Of a stretch of 64,000 bases of DNA, positions 27,791-36,036 are shown piece by piece. This DNA comes from Pseudomonas bohemica. GTDB lineage: Bacteria > Pseudomonadota > Gammaproteobacteria > Pseudomonadales > Pseudomonadaceae. Under the pieces are notes generated by a model. The model made no database searches and had not been told where the DNA came from. It was given only the letters and a program-made list of their open reading frames with translations. Each line of letters opens with the position of its first letter. Position 1 is the stretch's first letter. The translations under genes were made by a program, and so were the position numbers. The DNA is taken from positions 124,001-188,000 of the forward strand of contig NZ_NKHL01000121.1 of assembly GCF_002934685.1 (NCBI RefSeq). Direction: 5' to 3'.

Positions 27791-27823
27791 CGCGCAAACG
27801 CCTTGACCACGGTGCTTTGCGCG
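27791..27823. promoter_or_regulatory. Inverted repeat upstream of the alcohol dehydrogenase promoter
   Basis: CGCGCAAA (27791-27798) and TTTGCGCG (27816-27823) are a perfect 8-bp inverted repeat with a 17-base spacer, ending just before the -24 element. It could be a regulator site, but activator sites for sigma-54 promoters usually lie further upstream, so a repressor or accessory protein is as likely. Confidence 0.4.
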
Positions 27824-27825
27824 GG

Positions 27826-27842
27826 TTGGCACAGCTTTCGCT
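27826..27842 (+). promoter_or_regulatory. Sigma-54 (-24/-12) promoter
   Basis: TTGGCACAGCTTTCGCT has GG at 27828-27829 and GC at 27840-27841 separated by exactly 10 bases, matching the TGGCAC-N5-TTGC consensus with one mismatch in the -12 box. It lies 50 bases before the GTG of the dehydrogenase gene, directly downstream of a sigma-54 activator gene. Confidence 0.7.
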
Positions 27843-27892
27843 CTCTCATTCGGCACGTCTTCCGATAAAACAACGTACACAGGACGAACCCG

Positions 27893-29056
27893 GTGAGCCT
27901 TTCTACATCCAAAATCACTGCCTTCAAAATCGCCAATAAACTGATCACCGGCCCAGCCGCCATCGAGCAGCTTGCCGCCGAGCTGACCCGCCTCAACGTC
28001 AACAATCCCCTGATCGTCACCGATGCCATTCTGGTTAAGTCCGGCACCGTCGATCTGGCGTTGGCGCAACTGGGTGGACGTCGCTACGGCCTGTTCGATC
28101 AGGTCAAACCCGAGCCGGAAATTTCCATCGTCGAGGACTGCACCCGCGCTTATCGCGAAGGTGAGCATGACGGCTTGATCGGACTGGGCGGCGGCAGCGC
28201 CATCGACATCGCCAAGGGCGTAGCGGCGTTCGCCGGGCATGAAGGGCCGCTGGCCGAGTTGTTCGGTGTGGATATGGTCAAGCGCAAGGGCCCGGCATTG
28301 ATCGCTATTCCGACCACCGCCGGTACCGGTTCTGAAGTGACCAACGTCGCTATCTTTTCCGATAAAGAGGCGCAGCTGAAAAAGGGCATCGTCAGCGATT
28401 ACCTGCTGCCGGACGTCGCCCTGGTCAGCCCGATCATGACCCTGACCTGCCCACGTAGCGTGACAGCGGCCAGCGGCGTCGATGCACTGGTGCATGCGGT
28501 GGAGTCGTATCTTTCGGTCAATGCCTCGCCGATTACCGACGCCATCGCGCTGGGTGCCATCAAGCTGATCACCAAGGCGCTGCCCAAGGCTTACGCCAAC
28601 CCGTCCAACCTGCAGGCCCGCGAAGACATGGCCACCGCCAGCCTCATGGCCGGCATGGCCTTCGGCAACGCCGGGGTGGGTGCGGTGCATGCGCTGGCGT
28701 ATCCGTTGGGCGGGCGTTTCAACATCGCTCATGGCGTCAGTAACGCGCTGCTGCTGCCCTACGTAATGGCGTGGAACAAAATGGCCTGCGTCGAGCGCTT
28801 CCGTGATATCGCCGAAGCCATGGGCCTGCGTGTTGCCGACCTGAGCGACAAGGACGCCGCCGATCAGGCCGTCCAGGCCATGGCCGACCTGTGCGCTGCG
28901 GTGGACATCCCGTCCGGCATGCGCAGTTTCAATGTGCCTGAAGAGGCGATTCCGGCCATGGCCGAAGAGGCCAGCAAGATCGACCGTCTGATGCGCAACA
29001 ACCCGCGCAAACTCACCGCCGCCGACATCGAGAAAATCTACCGCGCTGCCTACTGA
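27893..29056 (+). CDS. Iron-containing (group III) alcohol dehydrogenase
   Basis: A 387-residue NAD(P)-dependent dehydrogenase. GGGSAIDIAKG binds the cofactor near residue 100; the metal site is formed by Asp and His of GVDALVHAVE (about 197 and 201) and the histidines of VHALAYPLGG and FNIAHG. The start is GTG with AGGA upstream. Relatives oxidise small alcohols, diols or L-threonine-like substrates, so the substrate is open. It is probably induced by the adjacent sigma-54 activator and acts on whatever the next-gene permease imports. Confidence 0.88.
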   Translation: MSLSTSKITAFKIANKLITGPAAIEQLAAELTRLNVNNPLIVTDAILVKSGTVDLALAQLGGRRYGLFDQVKPEPEISIVEDCTRAYREGEHDGLIGLGGGSAIDIAKGVAAFAGHEGPLAELFGVDMVKRKGPALIAIPTTAGTGSEVTNVAIFSDKEAQLKKGIVSDYLLPDVALVSPIMTLTCPRSVTAASGVDALVHAVESYLSVNASPITDAIALGAIKLITKALPKAYANPSNLQAREDMATASLMAGMAFGNAGVGAVHALAYPLGGRFNIAHGVSNALLLPYVMAWNKMACVERFRDIAEAMGLRVADLSDKDAADQAVQAMADLCAAVDIPSGMRSFNVPEEAIPAMAEEASKIDRLMRNNPRKLTAADIEKIYRAAY

Positions 29057-29070
29057 TTCTGAAATGCCAG

Positions 29071-29097
29071 AACGCCCGGCCGACAGGTACGGGCGTT
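29071..29097 (+). terminator. Hairpin between dehydrogenase and permease genes
   Basis: AACGCCCG (29071-29078) pairs perfectly with CGGGCGTT (29090-29097), followed by only one T. It lies 15 bases after the dehydrogenase stop and 35 before the permease ATG. It is more likely a partial terminator or mRNA stabiliser than a full stop. Confidence 0.5.
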
Positions 29098-29131
29098 TGC
29101 CGACACAAGACCAATAAAACAGGTACACACC

Positions 29132-30556
29132 ATGTCCAACACTCCTCAGCCGCGGAGCGAAAGCCCGTACATCCCGCTCGGCCCGTTCAAGGTCCGGCTG
29201 CCGTTCATTCATTACAAACTCGAGATGCCGGACTACCTGCAAGGGCTGCTGATGTGCGCCGTGGACCTGGCCGCCATCCCGCTGATGACCGAATTGCTCG
29301 GCATGCCGTTCGAGGTGGCTCTGGCGGTGGTGATGCTCAACGGCCTGCTGTATCTGACTCACCATTTGCTGGGCGACCCGACCGTGCCCGGCTGGATTAC
29401 CCCGGCGGTCCCACTGTTGATGGCCTACTGCGCACAATTTCCAGTGGGCCCGGAGCGTGTCCATGCCTTGATCGCCTTCCAGTTGATGCTCGGGGTGTTC
29501 TCGGTCGCGCTGGGGGCGACCGGCATGGCGAAGAAGGTCGTGGAATACGTGCCGTCGGCGATCAAGTCCGGGATTATCGTCGGCGCGGGGCTGAGTGCAG
29601 TGATCGCGGTATTTCAGGTCGGCGGCAAATTCAACGTGTTGCCGTGGACCATCTCCATCGCGGTGGGGATCGCGTTCTATCTAATCTTCTCCCAGCACTT
29701 CAACGAGCTGAAACAGCGCAACCGCTTTTGGTGGAATTTTGCCAAGTTGGGCATCCTGCCGATCATTCTGCTGGCCGTGGTCATCGCACCGCTGTTTGGT
29801 GAAGCGCCGTGGCCGACCATTCAGTGGGGCATCAGCAAGCCGGATTTCGCCGGTCTGTGGAGCCACTACACGGTATTCGGTCTGGGCATGCCACCGCTGT
29901 CGATGTTCATTTCGGCGCTGCCGACCATGCTGGCGGTGTACATCATCGTCTTTGGTGACGTGCTCAGTGCCAAGGCGTTACTCGATGAAGCAGAAACTGT
30001 TCGCACCGATGAAGTGGTTGATTACAACCCGGATCGTGCCCATCTGATCTTCGGTGCGCGGAACGCTTTGATGAGCATCTTCGGCCCGGATGTCGCCATG
30101 TGCGGCCCGAAATGGGCGGCAATGCTGGTGGTGGTGATCGAACGCTTCAAGGGCGGGCCGAAGGCGATGCAGTCGATCATCGGCGGTGTCGGTTCTTTTC
30201 GCTGGGGCACCAACACCGGTTTGCTGCTGTTGCCGGTGGTGACGCTGGTGCAACCGATCCTCGGCGTGGCGCTGTCGCTGACCTTGCTGATTCAGGGTTA
30301 CGTGAGTGTGCGTCTGGGGATTCTCGAAGCACGCAGTCAACGTGATCTGGGCATCGCCGGCGTGATCGGCGCGGTACTGGCGATCAAGGGCGCAAGCTGG
30401 GCGTTCGGGATTGGCGTCGTGCTGTGCCTGCTGATTTACGGCAAGAACTTCTTCAAGGGAGAAGTGGATGGCACCTTTACCAAAGACTTGAAGGCGCCTG
30501 ATGCCAAGCCCGTCGTCAACGCCGAGCGCCTGAAGGAAGACGCGTTGGTGGATTGA
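29132..30556 (+). CDS. SLC23/NCS2-like membrane permease
   Basis: A 474-residue polytopic inner-membrane protein with about 12-14 hydrophobic segments starting near residue 35. The pattern, with repeated GxxG-rich helices and the segment FGPDVAMCGPKWAAMLVVVIERFKGG, resembles the solute carrier 23 (nucleobase/ascorbate) superfamily; I do not recognise a characterised close member. It follows the iron-type alcohol dehydrogenase on the same strand, suggesting it imports that enzyme's substrate or a precursor. A charged cytoplasmic tail ends the protein. Confidence 0.75.
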   Translation: MSNTPQPRSESPYIPLGPFKVRLPFIHYKLEMPDYLQGLLMCAVDLAAIPLMTELLGMPFEVALAVVMLNGLLYLTHHLLGDPTVPGWITPAVPLLMAYCAQFPVGPERVHALIAFQLMLGVFSVALGATGMAKKVVEYVPSAIKSGIIVGAGLSAVIAVFQVGGKFNVLPWTISIAVGIAFYLIFSQHFNELKQRNRFWWNFAKLGILPIILLAVVIAPLFGEAPWPTIQWGISKPDFAGLWSHYTVFGLGMPPLSMFISALPTMLAVYIIVFGDVLSAKALLDEAETVRTDEVVDYNPDRAHLIFGARNALMSIFGPDVAMCGPKWAAMLVVVIERFKGGPKAMQSIIGGVGSFRWGTNTGLLLLPVVTLVQPILGVALSLTLLIQGYVSVRLGILEARSQRDLGIAGVIGAVLAIKGASWAFGIGVVLCLLIYGKNFFKGEVDGTFTKDLKAPDAKPVVNAERLKEDALVD

Positions 30557-30560
30557 TAGT

Positions 30561-30800
30561 CTGTGCTCGCGAAGAGGCCGGCACATCCATCGAGTGTGGC
30601 GGCTGTGATTCAGCTTTCGTGAGCAAGCTCACTCCGACAGTTTTTCATTGCTGTGAAGGAACAAGTCGGTTGAACGGCCCGGCATGACGTTGCGCTACGC
30701 CTTCCAGCCGGACCAAAAAAGCGGCTCCCGACCTTGGGCCCGTTACTGACCCATCGGCAATGAATAATCTGTGGGAGCGAGCTTGCTCGCGAAGAGGCCT
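30561..30800. repeat. Cluster of REP sequences between permease and gspD
   Basis: At least two REP units lie in this convergent 250-base gap: GTGAGC-AA-GCTCAC at 30619-30632 followed by TCCGACAG, and CTGTGGGAGCGAGCTTGCTC GCGAAGAGGCC-type sequence from 30769. A third partial copy (GCTCGCGAAGAGGCC) starts near 30566. No gene is seen here; the folded repeats probably separate the two transcription units. Confidence 0.7.
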
Positions 30801-30806
30801 GCAGGG

Positions 30807-33146
30807 TCACATTGGCTGCACGCTCTGCGCAGGTCTGATCAATTGCAACTGCTGTCGGTAATCATCGGTCACTTGTCGCGCCTGACTATTGCTGGTGACA
30901 ACCCGCGGCGTGATCAGCACGATCAGCTCCGTGCGCTTCTTGGTCTTGCTGGTGTTGCCGAACAACCAGCGAAGGCCAGGTACACGTCCCAGGTAAGGCA
31001 CTGCCGACACCGTGTCGCTGTTGTCCTGCTTGATCAGTCCGCCCAGCAACACGGTCTGCCCGCTTTGTACCGCAACCTGGGTCGACACAGAGCGGGTGGA
31101 GATGCGCGGGTTGCCGTTGGTGTCGGTGGTCGCGGTGCTGTCGGCATCGCTGACCTGCTGCTGGATATCCATGTACACCAGGCCGCCCGGATTGATGCGT
31201 GGCACGACATCCAGTATCACCCCGGTCTGCACATATTCGACACTGCTCAACGTAGTGTCCGAAGTGCTGGTGTTGACGGTGGTCTGGCTGATCGGAATGT
31301 TGTCGCCTACTTGAATCTGCGCCTGCTGATTGTTCATCACCACCAGCGAAGGCGCCGACAGCACCTGCGTGCGTCCGCTGGTTTCCAGGGCGTGCAGGGC
31401 AAACTGCAGGTTGTTGCTGACGAATGAATAGAACAGCGAATCCGTGGCACCTAAACCGGCGCCGCCACCCCCCAGCGCGCCTTGACTGCCGGCCGTGTTG
31501 GCAACGGTGGTGCTGGTGGAATTACCCGCCAGACGCCCCAGATACCACTGCACGCCCAGGTCCAGCTCACCGCTGAGGTTGACCTCCAGAATGCGGGTCT
31601 CGATCTGCACCTGCAGCGGCGCGTTGTCCAGGCGTTTGATGGCTGCTTCGATCTCCGCCCATTGCGCTGGACGCGTGCGAACCAGCAGCTGATTGCTGCT
31701 CTTCTGCGCGGTGATACGCGTGCTGTCGTCCAGACGCTGGCTGGCGGCGGCAGTGCCTGTGTTGCCGGTGCTCTGGTCTTCTGTGCCGCTGTCGGCGTTT
31801 TCATCGGCATCGTCGTTGTCCGAGTCGTCACTGCCCTGTTGCAGTCCTGTCTGACTGGTGCCGCTGCTCGCGGTAGAGCCCAACCCTTGGCCCGTGCCAC
31901 CCATGCCGGTTCCGTTCATGCCACTCACGCCCGTGCCGCTCAGGCCGCTGCCGTTGCTGCTGGCGCTGCCGTTAAGGGACGACAAGGTGCGGGTGCGCAG
32001 GCCCGGCGCCACTTTGGCGGCCGTGTCGTCCTTGATCTGCCCGTTGCCATAGATCTGCCGCAAGTACTTGGCCAGATCGGACGCCTTCATGTTGCGTACG
32101 TCATAGACGTACATTTGCGGCTCGTTGCCGCCGCCTTCATCAATGGTGTGAATCCAGTCGCCGACTTCACTCAGATAAGCGGGCTGCGCGGAAATGGCCA
32201 CCACCGAATTGGTCCGTTCGATTGGCAGAAAACGCACCATGCCCGCCAGGGGCATGCCGCTGTTGGGGCCGAACATTTTCTGGAGTTCCGGCATCAGCTC
32301 GCCGACGGTGGCGCGCTGCAAGCCGTACACGCCGATCGACATGCCTTTAAGCCAGTCCACGTCGAAGGTGTCGATGGTGTCCTGATAATTGGCCAACTCG
32401 TCCGGTGTGCCTGCGAGGCTGAGCACGTTGCGCGCTGGATCGACCAGCAGAAAAGCATTATCACGGGCAAAGGGTTTGAGCAGTTTCTGCATCTCGGTGG
32501 CCGAGATGTAGCGCAGCGGATACAGGCGCGCCGACAAACCGTTGGCGGGCCTGGATACCGGCATCTCCGGCACCAACTTACCGGCTACCGCCTGATTGGC
32601 CGGCAGGATCACGTAGCGATCGCCCTGGCGGATCATTGCATTGTCGGTCCACGACAACAGGGTCTCGAGAATCGACAGCGCCTGTTGCTTGTTGACCGCC
32701 TGCGATGTGGAAAAGCTGACATCGCCTTTTACGCCCTGGGCGATGCTGTAGTTCTCATGCAGCAAGTCACCCATCACGCTGTTGATGACGGCTTCGATGG
32801 GCTGATTGGTGAAGTTGAAAACGATATCGGCCTTGGCATCGGCAGTGCCTTGCGCACTGGGCACGGCCTTGGCCGAGCCTGGGCCGTGGACGAAGGTCTG
32901 GCTGCCGCGAATGATCTGCCGGCGGGCCGAAGCGGTGGCTGGCGCTGCCGCCGGGTTCGCTGCGACGACGGGTGCGTCACTCACAGGGGCGCGCTGCGAG
33001 CCTGTGCCATTGAGTGCTTCCTGCATCAGGGCCGGGTCGTTTTCGAAACGCTCCGGGGAAGAGGCGCAACCGGCCAGTGCCACGGCGGTGGCCAGGCACA
33101 GCAGCGGGCTGCGCAAACGGGAAAACTCAGGGTAGCGATTGTTCAT
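30807..33146 (-). CDS. gspD: Type II secretion secretin, lipoprotein form
   Basis: A 779-residue outer-membrane secretin. The signal peptide ends in a lipobox, LAGC, giving lipidated Cys27 with S at +3. N0-N1-N2-type domains cover roughly residues 100-385; a Gly/Ser/Asn then Asp/Glu-rich linker spans about 385-470 inside N3; the secretin core (about 540-760) has VQIETRILEV and VPYLGRVPGLRWLFG. Lipidated secretins that need no separate pilotin are known from P. aeruginosa HxcQ, so this cluster is probably Hxc-like. ATGA overlap joins it to the upstream gspN-like gene; it is last in the operon. Confidence 0.92.
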   Translation of the reverse strand: MNNRYPEFSRLRSPLLCLATAVALAGCASSPERFENDPALMQEALNGTGSQRAPVSDAPVVAANPAAAPATASARRQIIRGSQTFVHGPGSAKAVPSAQGTADAKADIVFNFTNQPIEAVINSVMGDLLHENYSIAQGVKGDVSFSTSQAVNKQQALSILETLLSWTDNAMIRQGDRYVILPANQAVAGKLVPEMPVSRPANGLSARLYPLRYISATEMQKLLKPFARDNAFLLVDPARNVLSLAGTPDELANYQDTIDTFDVDWLKGMSIGVYGLQRATVGELMPELQKMFGPNSGMPLAGMVRFLPIERTNSVVAISAQPAYLSEVGDWIHTIDEGGGNEPQMYVYDVRNMKASDLAKYLRQIYGNGQIKDDTAAKVAPGLRTRTLSSLNGSASSNGSGLSGTGVSGMNGTGMGGTGQGLGSTASSGTSQTGLQQGSDDSDNDDADENADSGTEDQSTGNTGTAAASQRLDDSTRITAQKSSNQLLVRTRPAQWAEIEAAIKRLDNAPLQVQIETRILEVNLSGELDLGVQWYLGRLAGNSTSTTVANTAGSQGALGGGGAGLGATDSLFYSFVSNNLQFALHALETSGRTQVLSAPSLVVMNNQQAQIQVGDNIPISQTTVNTSTSDTTLSSVEYVQTGVILDVVPRINPGGLVYMDIQQQVSDADSTATTDTNGNPRISTRSVSTQVAVQSGQTVLLGGLIKQDNSDTVSAVPYLGRVPGLRWLFGNTSKTKKRTELIVLITPRVVTSNSQARQVTDDYRQQLQLIRPAQSVQPM

Positions 33147-33658
33147 GGTGTGGGTACGTTTGGAAGAGTAATGGGATGTGCTTTTGATGGCGGAGGAAGG
33201 CGAAGCAGGGTCAGGCGCAGTTGGCGAGTCTGGCCTTGACCGGTAAAGGTGGCTTGCTGTGGGGTGACGCCGGTCAGGGTCCAGCCACTGTCCAATGCGC
33301 TACCGACCGCAAGCTTGATAGTGCGTTTGTCTGGCAATTGCAGAAGCACCCATTGAGCTTGGCCGTCGATGATCACTCCGGTCAGACGCGTGCCGTCCAG
33401 CGAAGAAGTGCCGGCAGTGCCGTTGACCGGATCAGGTTGGCGATCAGGGCTGAACATCGATTGCTGCCACGTCAGCGCCAGTGCTTGCGCAGGCATGTCT
33501 GCCATTGGCGCAGGTGCGGCCACCTTGACTGTCTCGCGGACCTGGCTGGGCGGTAACCAGGACACGGACTGGCCCGCGCCGCCTGCCAGGCTCACGACCG
33601 CACCCGCCAGCAAAGCAGCGGTGCCCAACAGGCCGAGGGTCAGGATATCGAGCTTCAT
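33143..33658 (-). CDS. Short type II secretion inner-membrane protein (GspC/GspN-like)
   Basis: A 171-residue protein with one N-terminal membrane segment (about 5-30), a proline-rich stretch, then a small beta domain, LTGVIIDGQAQWVLLQLPDK through TLTGVTPQQATF, that resembles the homology region of GspC. There is no PDZ or coiled-coil domain after it. It may take the GspC part in contacting the secretin; annotation pipelines often name such genes GspN. It lies between gspM and gspD with 4-base overlaps on both sides. Confidence 0.65.
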   Translation of the reverse strand: MKLDILTLGLLGTAALLAGAVVSLAGGAGQSVSWLPPSQVRETVKVAAPAPMADMPAQALALTWQQSMFSPDRQPDPVNGTAGTSSLDGTRLTGVIIDGQAQWVLLQLPDKRTIKLAVGSALDSGWTLTGVTPQQATFTGQGQTRQLRLTLLRLPPPSKAHPITLPNVPTP

Positions 33659-34296
33659 GCTTCAGGCTCCTTGGGCGCAGATGAGGGTGCCGGAGGTTGT
33701 GAAGCCTTGGCCTGTTGCAGATAGCCGCGCAGCAGCAGATGCACTTGCAGACGGCCCGCAGCGCCGCTGGACGGTGCTGTCGTTGCGCGGCGAATGCTCA
33801 GGTTGTCGATGAACAGAAACGGCTGGGCATATTCCAGCTCGTGCAGCAGGTTGGTCAGCGGCTCCATGGCGCATTCCAGCGTCAGGCTTACCTTCACCTG
33901 TCGATAGGGCTCGGCACTGTCCGACTCCGGCATGATCGGCATGCGCTGCGTCACCTCGCAGCCAGGGCCTTCATTGGCATGAGCCTTGACCTTGTCCAGC
34001 GTGCGCTGCATCAGTTCGGCGGCCACGGCGCTGGGATCTTCGCCGGGTAACAGACTGCTGCGGCTGGAAGGGTCACGGCGGGCTGTCTGTAATTGCTGCT
34101 GCAGCGTCTCGCGTTGCTCCACGACCCCGGCGTAACGCTGCTGCTGTTCGCGCAGCGCGTCGGCCTGGTCCTGTAGCGCCAGCAGGGGATCGAGGAACCA
34201 GCTTTGCACCAGCAGCCACCATGCGGCGGCCAGCACCAGAGCCAAGCCAATGAGTGCGGCGCCGCGTCGCTCGCGGGCGTTGAGATCACGACGCAT
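33655..34296 (-). CDS. gspM: Type II secretion system protein M
   Basis: A 213-residue bitopic protein: short basic N-terminus, one membrane helix (residues 13-32), a coiled-coil region (about 40-75) and a ferredoxin-like periplasmic domain of the GspM/PilO type. GspM stabilises GspL and helps build the inner-membrane platform. It overlaps gspL by 11 bases. The C-terminal tail is Pro/Ser/Ala-rich. Confidence 0.8.
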   Translation of the reverse strand: MRRDLNARERRGAALIGLALVLAAAWWLLVQSWFLDPLLALQDQADALREQQQRYAGVVEQRETLQQQLQTARRDPSSRSSLLPGEDPSAVAAELMQRTLDKVKAHANEGPGCEVTQRMPIMPESDSAEPYRQVKVSLTLECAMEPLTNLLHELEYAQPFLFIDNLSIRRATTAPSSGAAGRLQVHLLLRGYLQQAKASQPPAPSSAPKEPEA

Positions 34297-35317
34297 CGGA
34301 GGCCTCCCGGTGTAATTGGGCCCGCAGTGAAAAGTGTTCTTTCCCGGTCTGTGCGTCAGGCTGGATGATGCCCTGGAACTGCACGTCGCGAAGGGTCTTG
34401 CAGCCTTTCATGCGGCTGATCAAGGCGCTGGCTCCGGCGCTCTGACCCGTAATGGAAACCCCGCCGCTGTCCGATATTTCCAGCTGCTCCACCCATGTGT
34501 CAGCGCCCAGACAGCCGGTCAGGTCCACCAGCACGCTGCTCAGTGTCGGCTGGGCGGCCTTCTGTTGGGCCAGATAGCGCGCTGCACCCTGCGTGTTGAT
34601 CAATTCACGGCGCAATTGCTGTACCTGTTGCACCTGTTGGCGCTGCTGCTCCACACTCTGCTGCATGCTCTGGACCATGGCCGAGCGAGCATCCAGCCAC
34701 AGCACCATGCAAGTCAGCAGCAAGACGCCACAGGCCCAGCCCAGGTAACGTGGCAGACGCGCACTGCGAACGCGTGGGGGTTTGAGCCCGGCGGGCAATA
34801 AGTCGAGGCCCAGCGGCTGGCCGTCGGCGCTGCGGCAATCCACGCGGTGCAAGGCCAGCCCTTGTTCTGCGCAACTGTCGAGAATCGTCTGCAAACGCTC
34901 ACGCAGGATGGCAACCAGCATGACCTGCGCCAGAGTTTTGCCTTTGCCAAGTACCCGCGCAACGTACTGCATCTGCTCACGCGGGAAGGGGGTGTACTTG
35001 TCCAGTTCGAAGCCGACCACGCTGTGCAGATCGCGCAGGGCGCCCAAAGGCAACTGCAGTGGCTGTGCCAGAACCATACTGGCGGGCAGCAGCAAAACCA
35101 GGCGTTCGCCTGCATGCTGATGAAACGAGGCAGGCAGCGGCCAGTCGATTTGCTGCTCGCGAACCTGCGGCAGCAACCGGGCACGCGCGCTCGCAGGCAG
35201 CAGCGCCTGCAGTTCGCGCAGCCAGGCTTGCCAGAGACGTTGCGCAGGGCTGTCGCGCCAATGTCGCTGCACCCGAGAGAGCGGGGGCGTCAGACGCTGT
35301 AAAAGTAATTGCTTCAT
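34286..35317 (-). CDS. gspL: Type II secretion system protein L
   Basis: The chosen ATG (overlapping the gspK stop by 4 bases) gives 343 residues: a cytoplasmic actin-like part, which normally recruits the GspE ATPase; a membrane helix near residues 207-225 (GWACGVLLLTCMVLWL); a long Gln-rich coiled coil; and a periplasmic PilN-like domain. The protein is shorter than classical GspL (about 400), so the cytoplasmic domain is reduced. Longer in-frame starts run back through gspK and are not credible. Confidence 0.82.
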   Translation of the reverse strand: MKQLLLQRLTPPLSRVQRHWRDSPAQRLWQAWLRELQALLPASARARLLPQVREQQIDWPLPASFHQHAGERLVLLLPASMVLAQPLQLPLGALRDLHSVVGFELDKYTPFPREQMQYVARVLGKGKTLAQVMLVAILRERLQTILDSCAEQGLALHRVDCRSADGQPLGLDLLPAGLKPPRVRSARLPRYLGWACGVLLLTCMVLWLDARSAMVQSMQQSVEQQRQQVQQVQQLRRELINTQGAARYLAQQKAAQPTLSSVLVDLTGCLGADTWVEQLEISDSGGVSITGQSAGASALISRMKGCKTLRDVQFQGIIQPDAQTGKEHFSLRAQLHREASDAS

Positions 35318-36036
35318 TCTTGCCAGCGCAGGACCCGGTAAGGTCGAGTCCCCTCCTTCGATGGGTTCAGTAAGAGCGTGACGCTTAGCGTCGTGGTGTG
35401 TCCGCCGGGCAATGTCGCCTGACTGCTGATGGTGATCACGGGACCTGCATCCCGGGTGGCGCCTGCGACCTGCGGCAGGCTCAACGCACGCCGCAGCCAG
35501 GCCGAGGCCATACGTGCATCCGGCATCGTTTGGCCGCTCCAGAGGGTCACGTTGTCGGCCGCGCACTGATACAGCGGTTGGGTCATGCCGGACAGCTCGC
35601 GCAGTTCTTCGATCATGCGCAACGGCGCCCGTCCGCCACCGCGACGTTGCTCCAGTGACTGCGCCATTCGCTGCGACAACTCCGGCGCTGCCCCGCACGC
35701 CGTTACCAGATGCGCGAACGCCTCGGCAGGGGCGGTATTCAAATCCAGCTTGCCCTTCTCGCTGCTCAGGCTGACCGCCAGCTGCGCATCGTCAAAGCGC
35801 AATTGATGGGCCTGACCGTCTGCAATCCAATGCCGCTCGGGATCGCGGTCCAATTGCGCCAGCACCGCCATGCCGACACCCGCCTGGGCGGCCAGCAACG
35901 ACTGAGTCTGCTGCCGTTGCCACAGCGCCTGACGGTTCTGCAGGTGCACCCAGCCCAGCAGTCCGGCCAGCAAGGTGCTCAGCAGCGCCAGTACCCACAG
36001 CACCAACAGCAGCGCGACGCCGCGTTGACGCTTCAT
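35314..36036 (-). CDS. gspK: Minor pseudopilin, type II secretion
   Basis: A 240-residue protein starting MKRQRG followed by VALLLVLWVLALLSTLLAG, the prepilin-type signal without the usual Glu at +5, a hallmark of GspK. The alpha-helical insert typical of GspK follows (LDLNTAPAEAFAHLV, which is an HhH-like segment). It would cap the pseudopilus tip with GspI and GspJ. It overlaps both neighbours by 4 bases and is somewhat shorter than classical GspK (about 300). Confidence 0.88.
   Translation of the reverse strand: MKRQRGVALLLVLWVLALLSTLLAGLLGWVHLQNRQALWQRQQTQSLLAAQAGVGMAVLAQLDRDPERHWIADGQAHQLRFDDAQLAVSLSSEKGKLDLNTAPAEAFAHLVTACGAAPELSQRMAQSLEQRRGGGRAPLRMIEELRELSGMTQPLYQCAADNVTLWSGQTMPDARMASAWLRRALSLPQVAGATRDAGPVITISSQATLPGGHTTTLSVTLLLNPSKEGTRPYRVLRWQE

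Noticed and set aside
30690..30770. Possible small RNA or tRNA between the permease gene and gspD
   Set aside because: No cloverleaf with anticodon arm could be drawn, and the sequence is mostly REP units.
31482..33239. 585-codon open frame antisense to gspD
   Set aside because: Shadow of the secretin; no domain or start signal.
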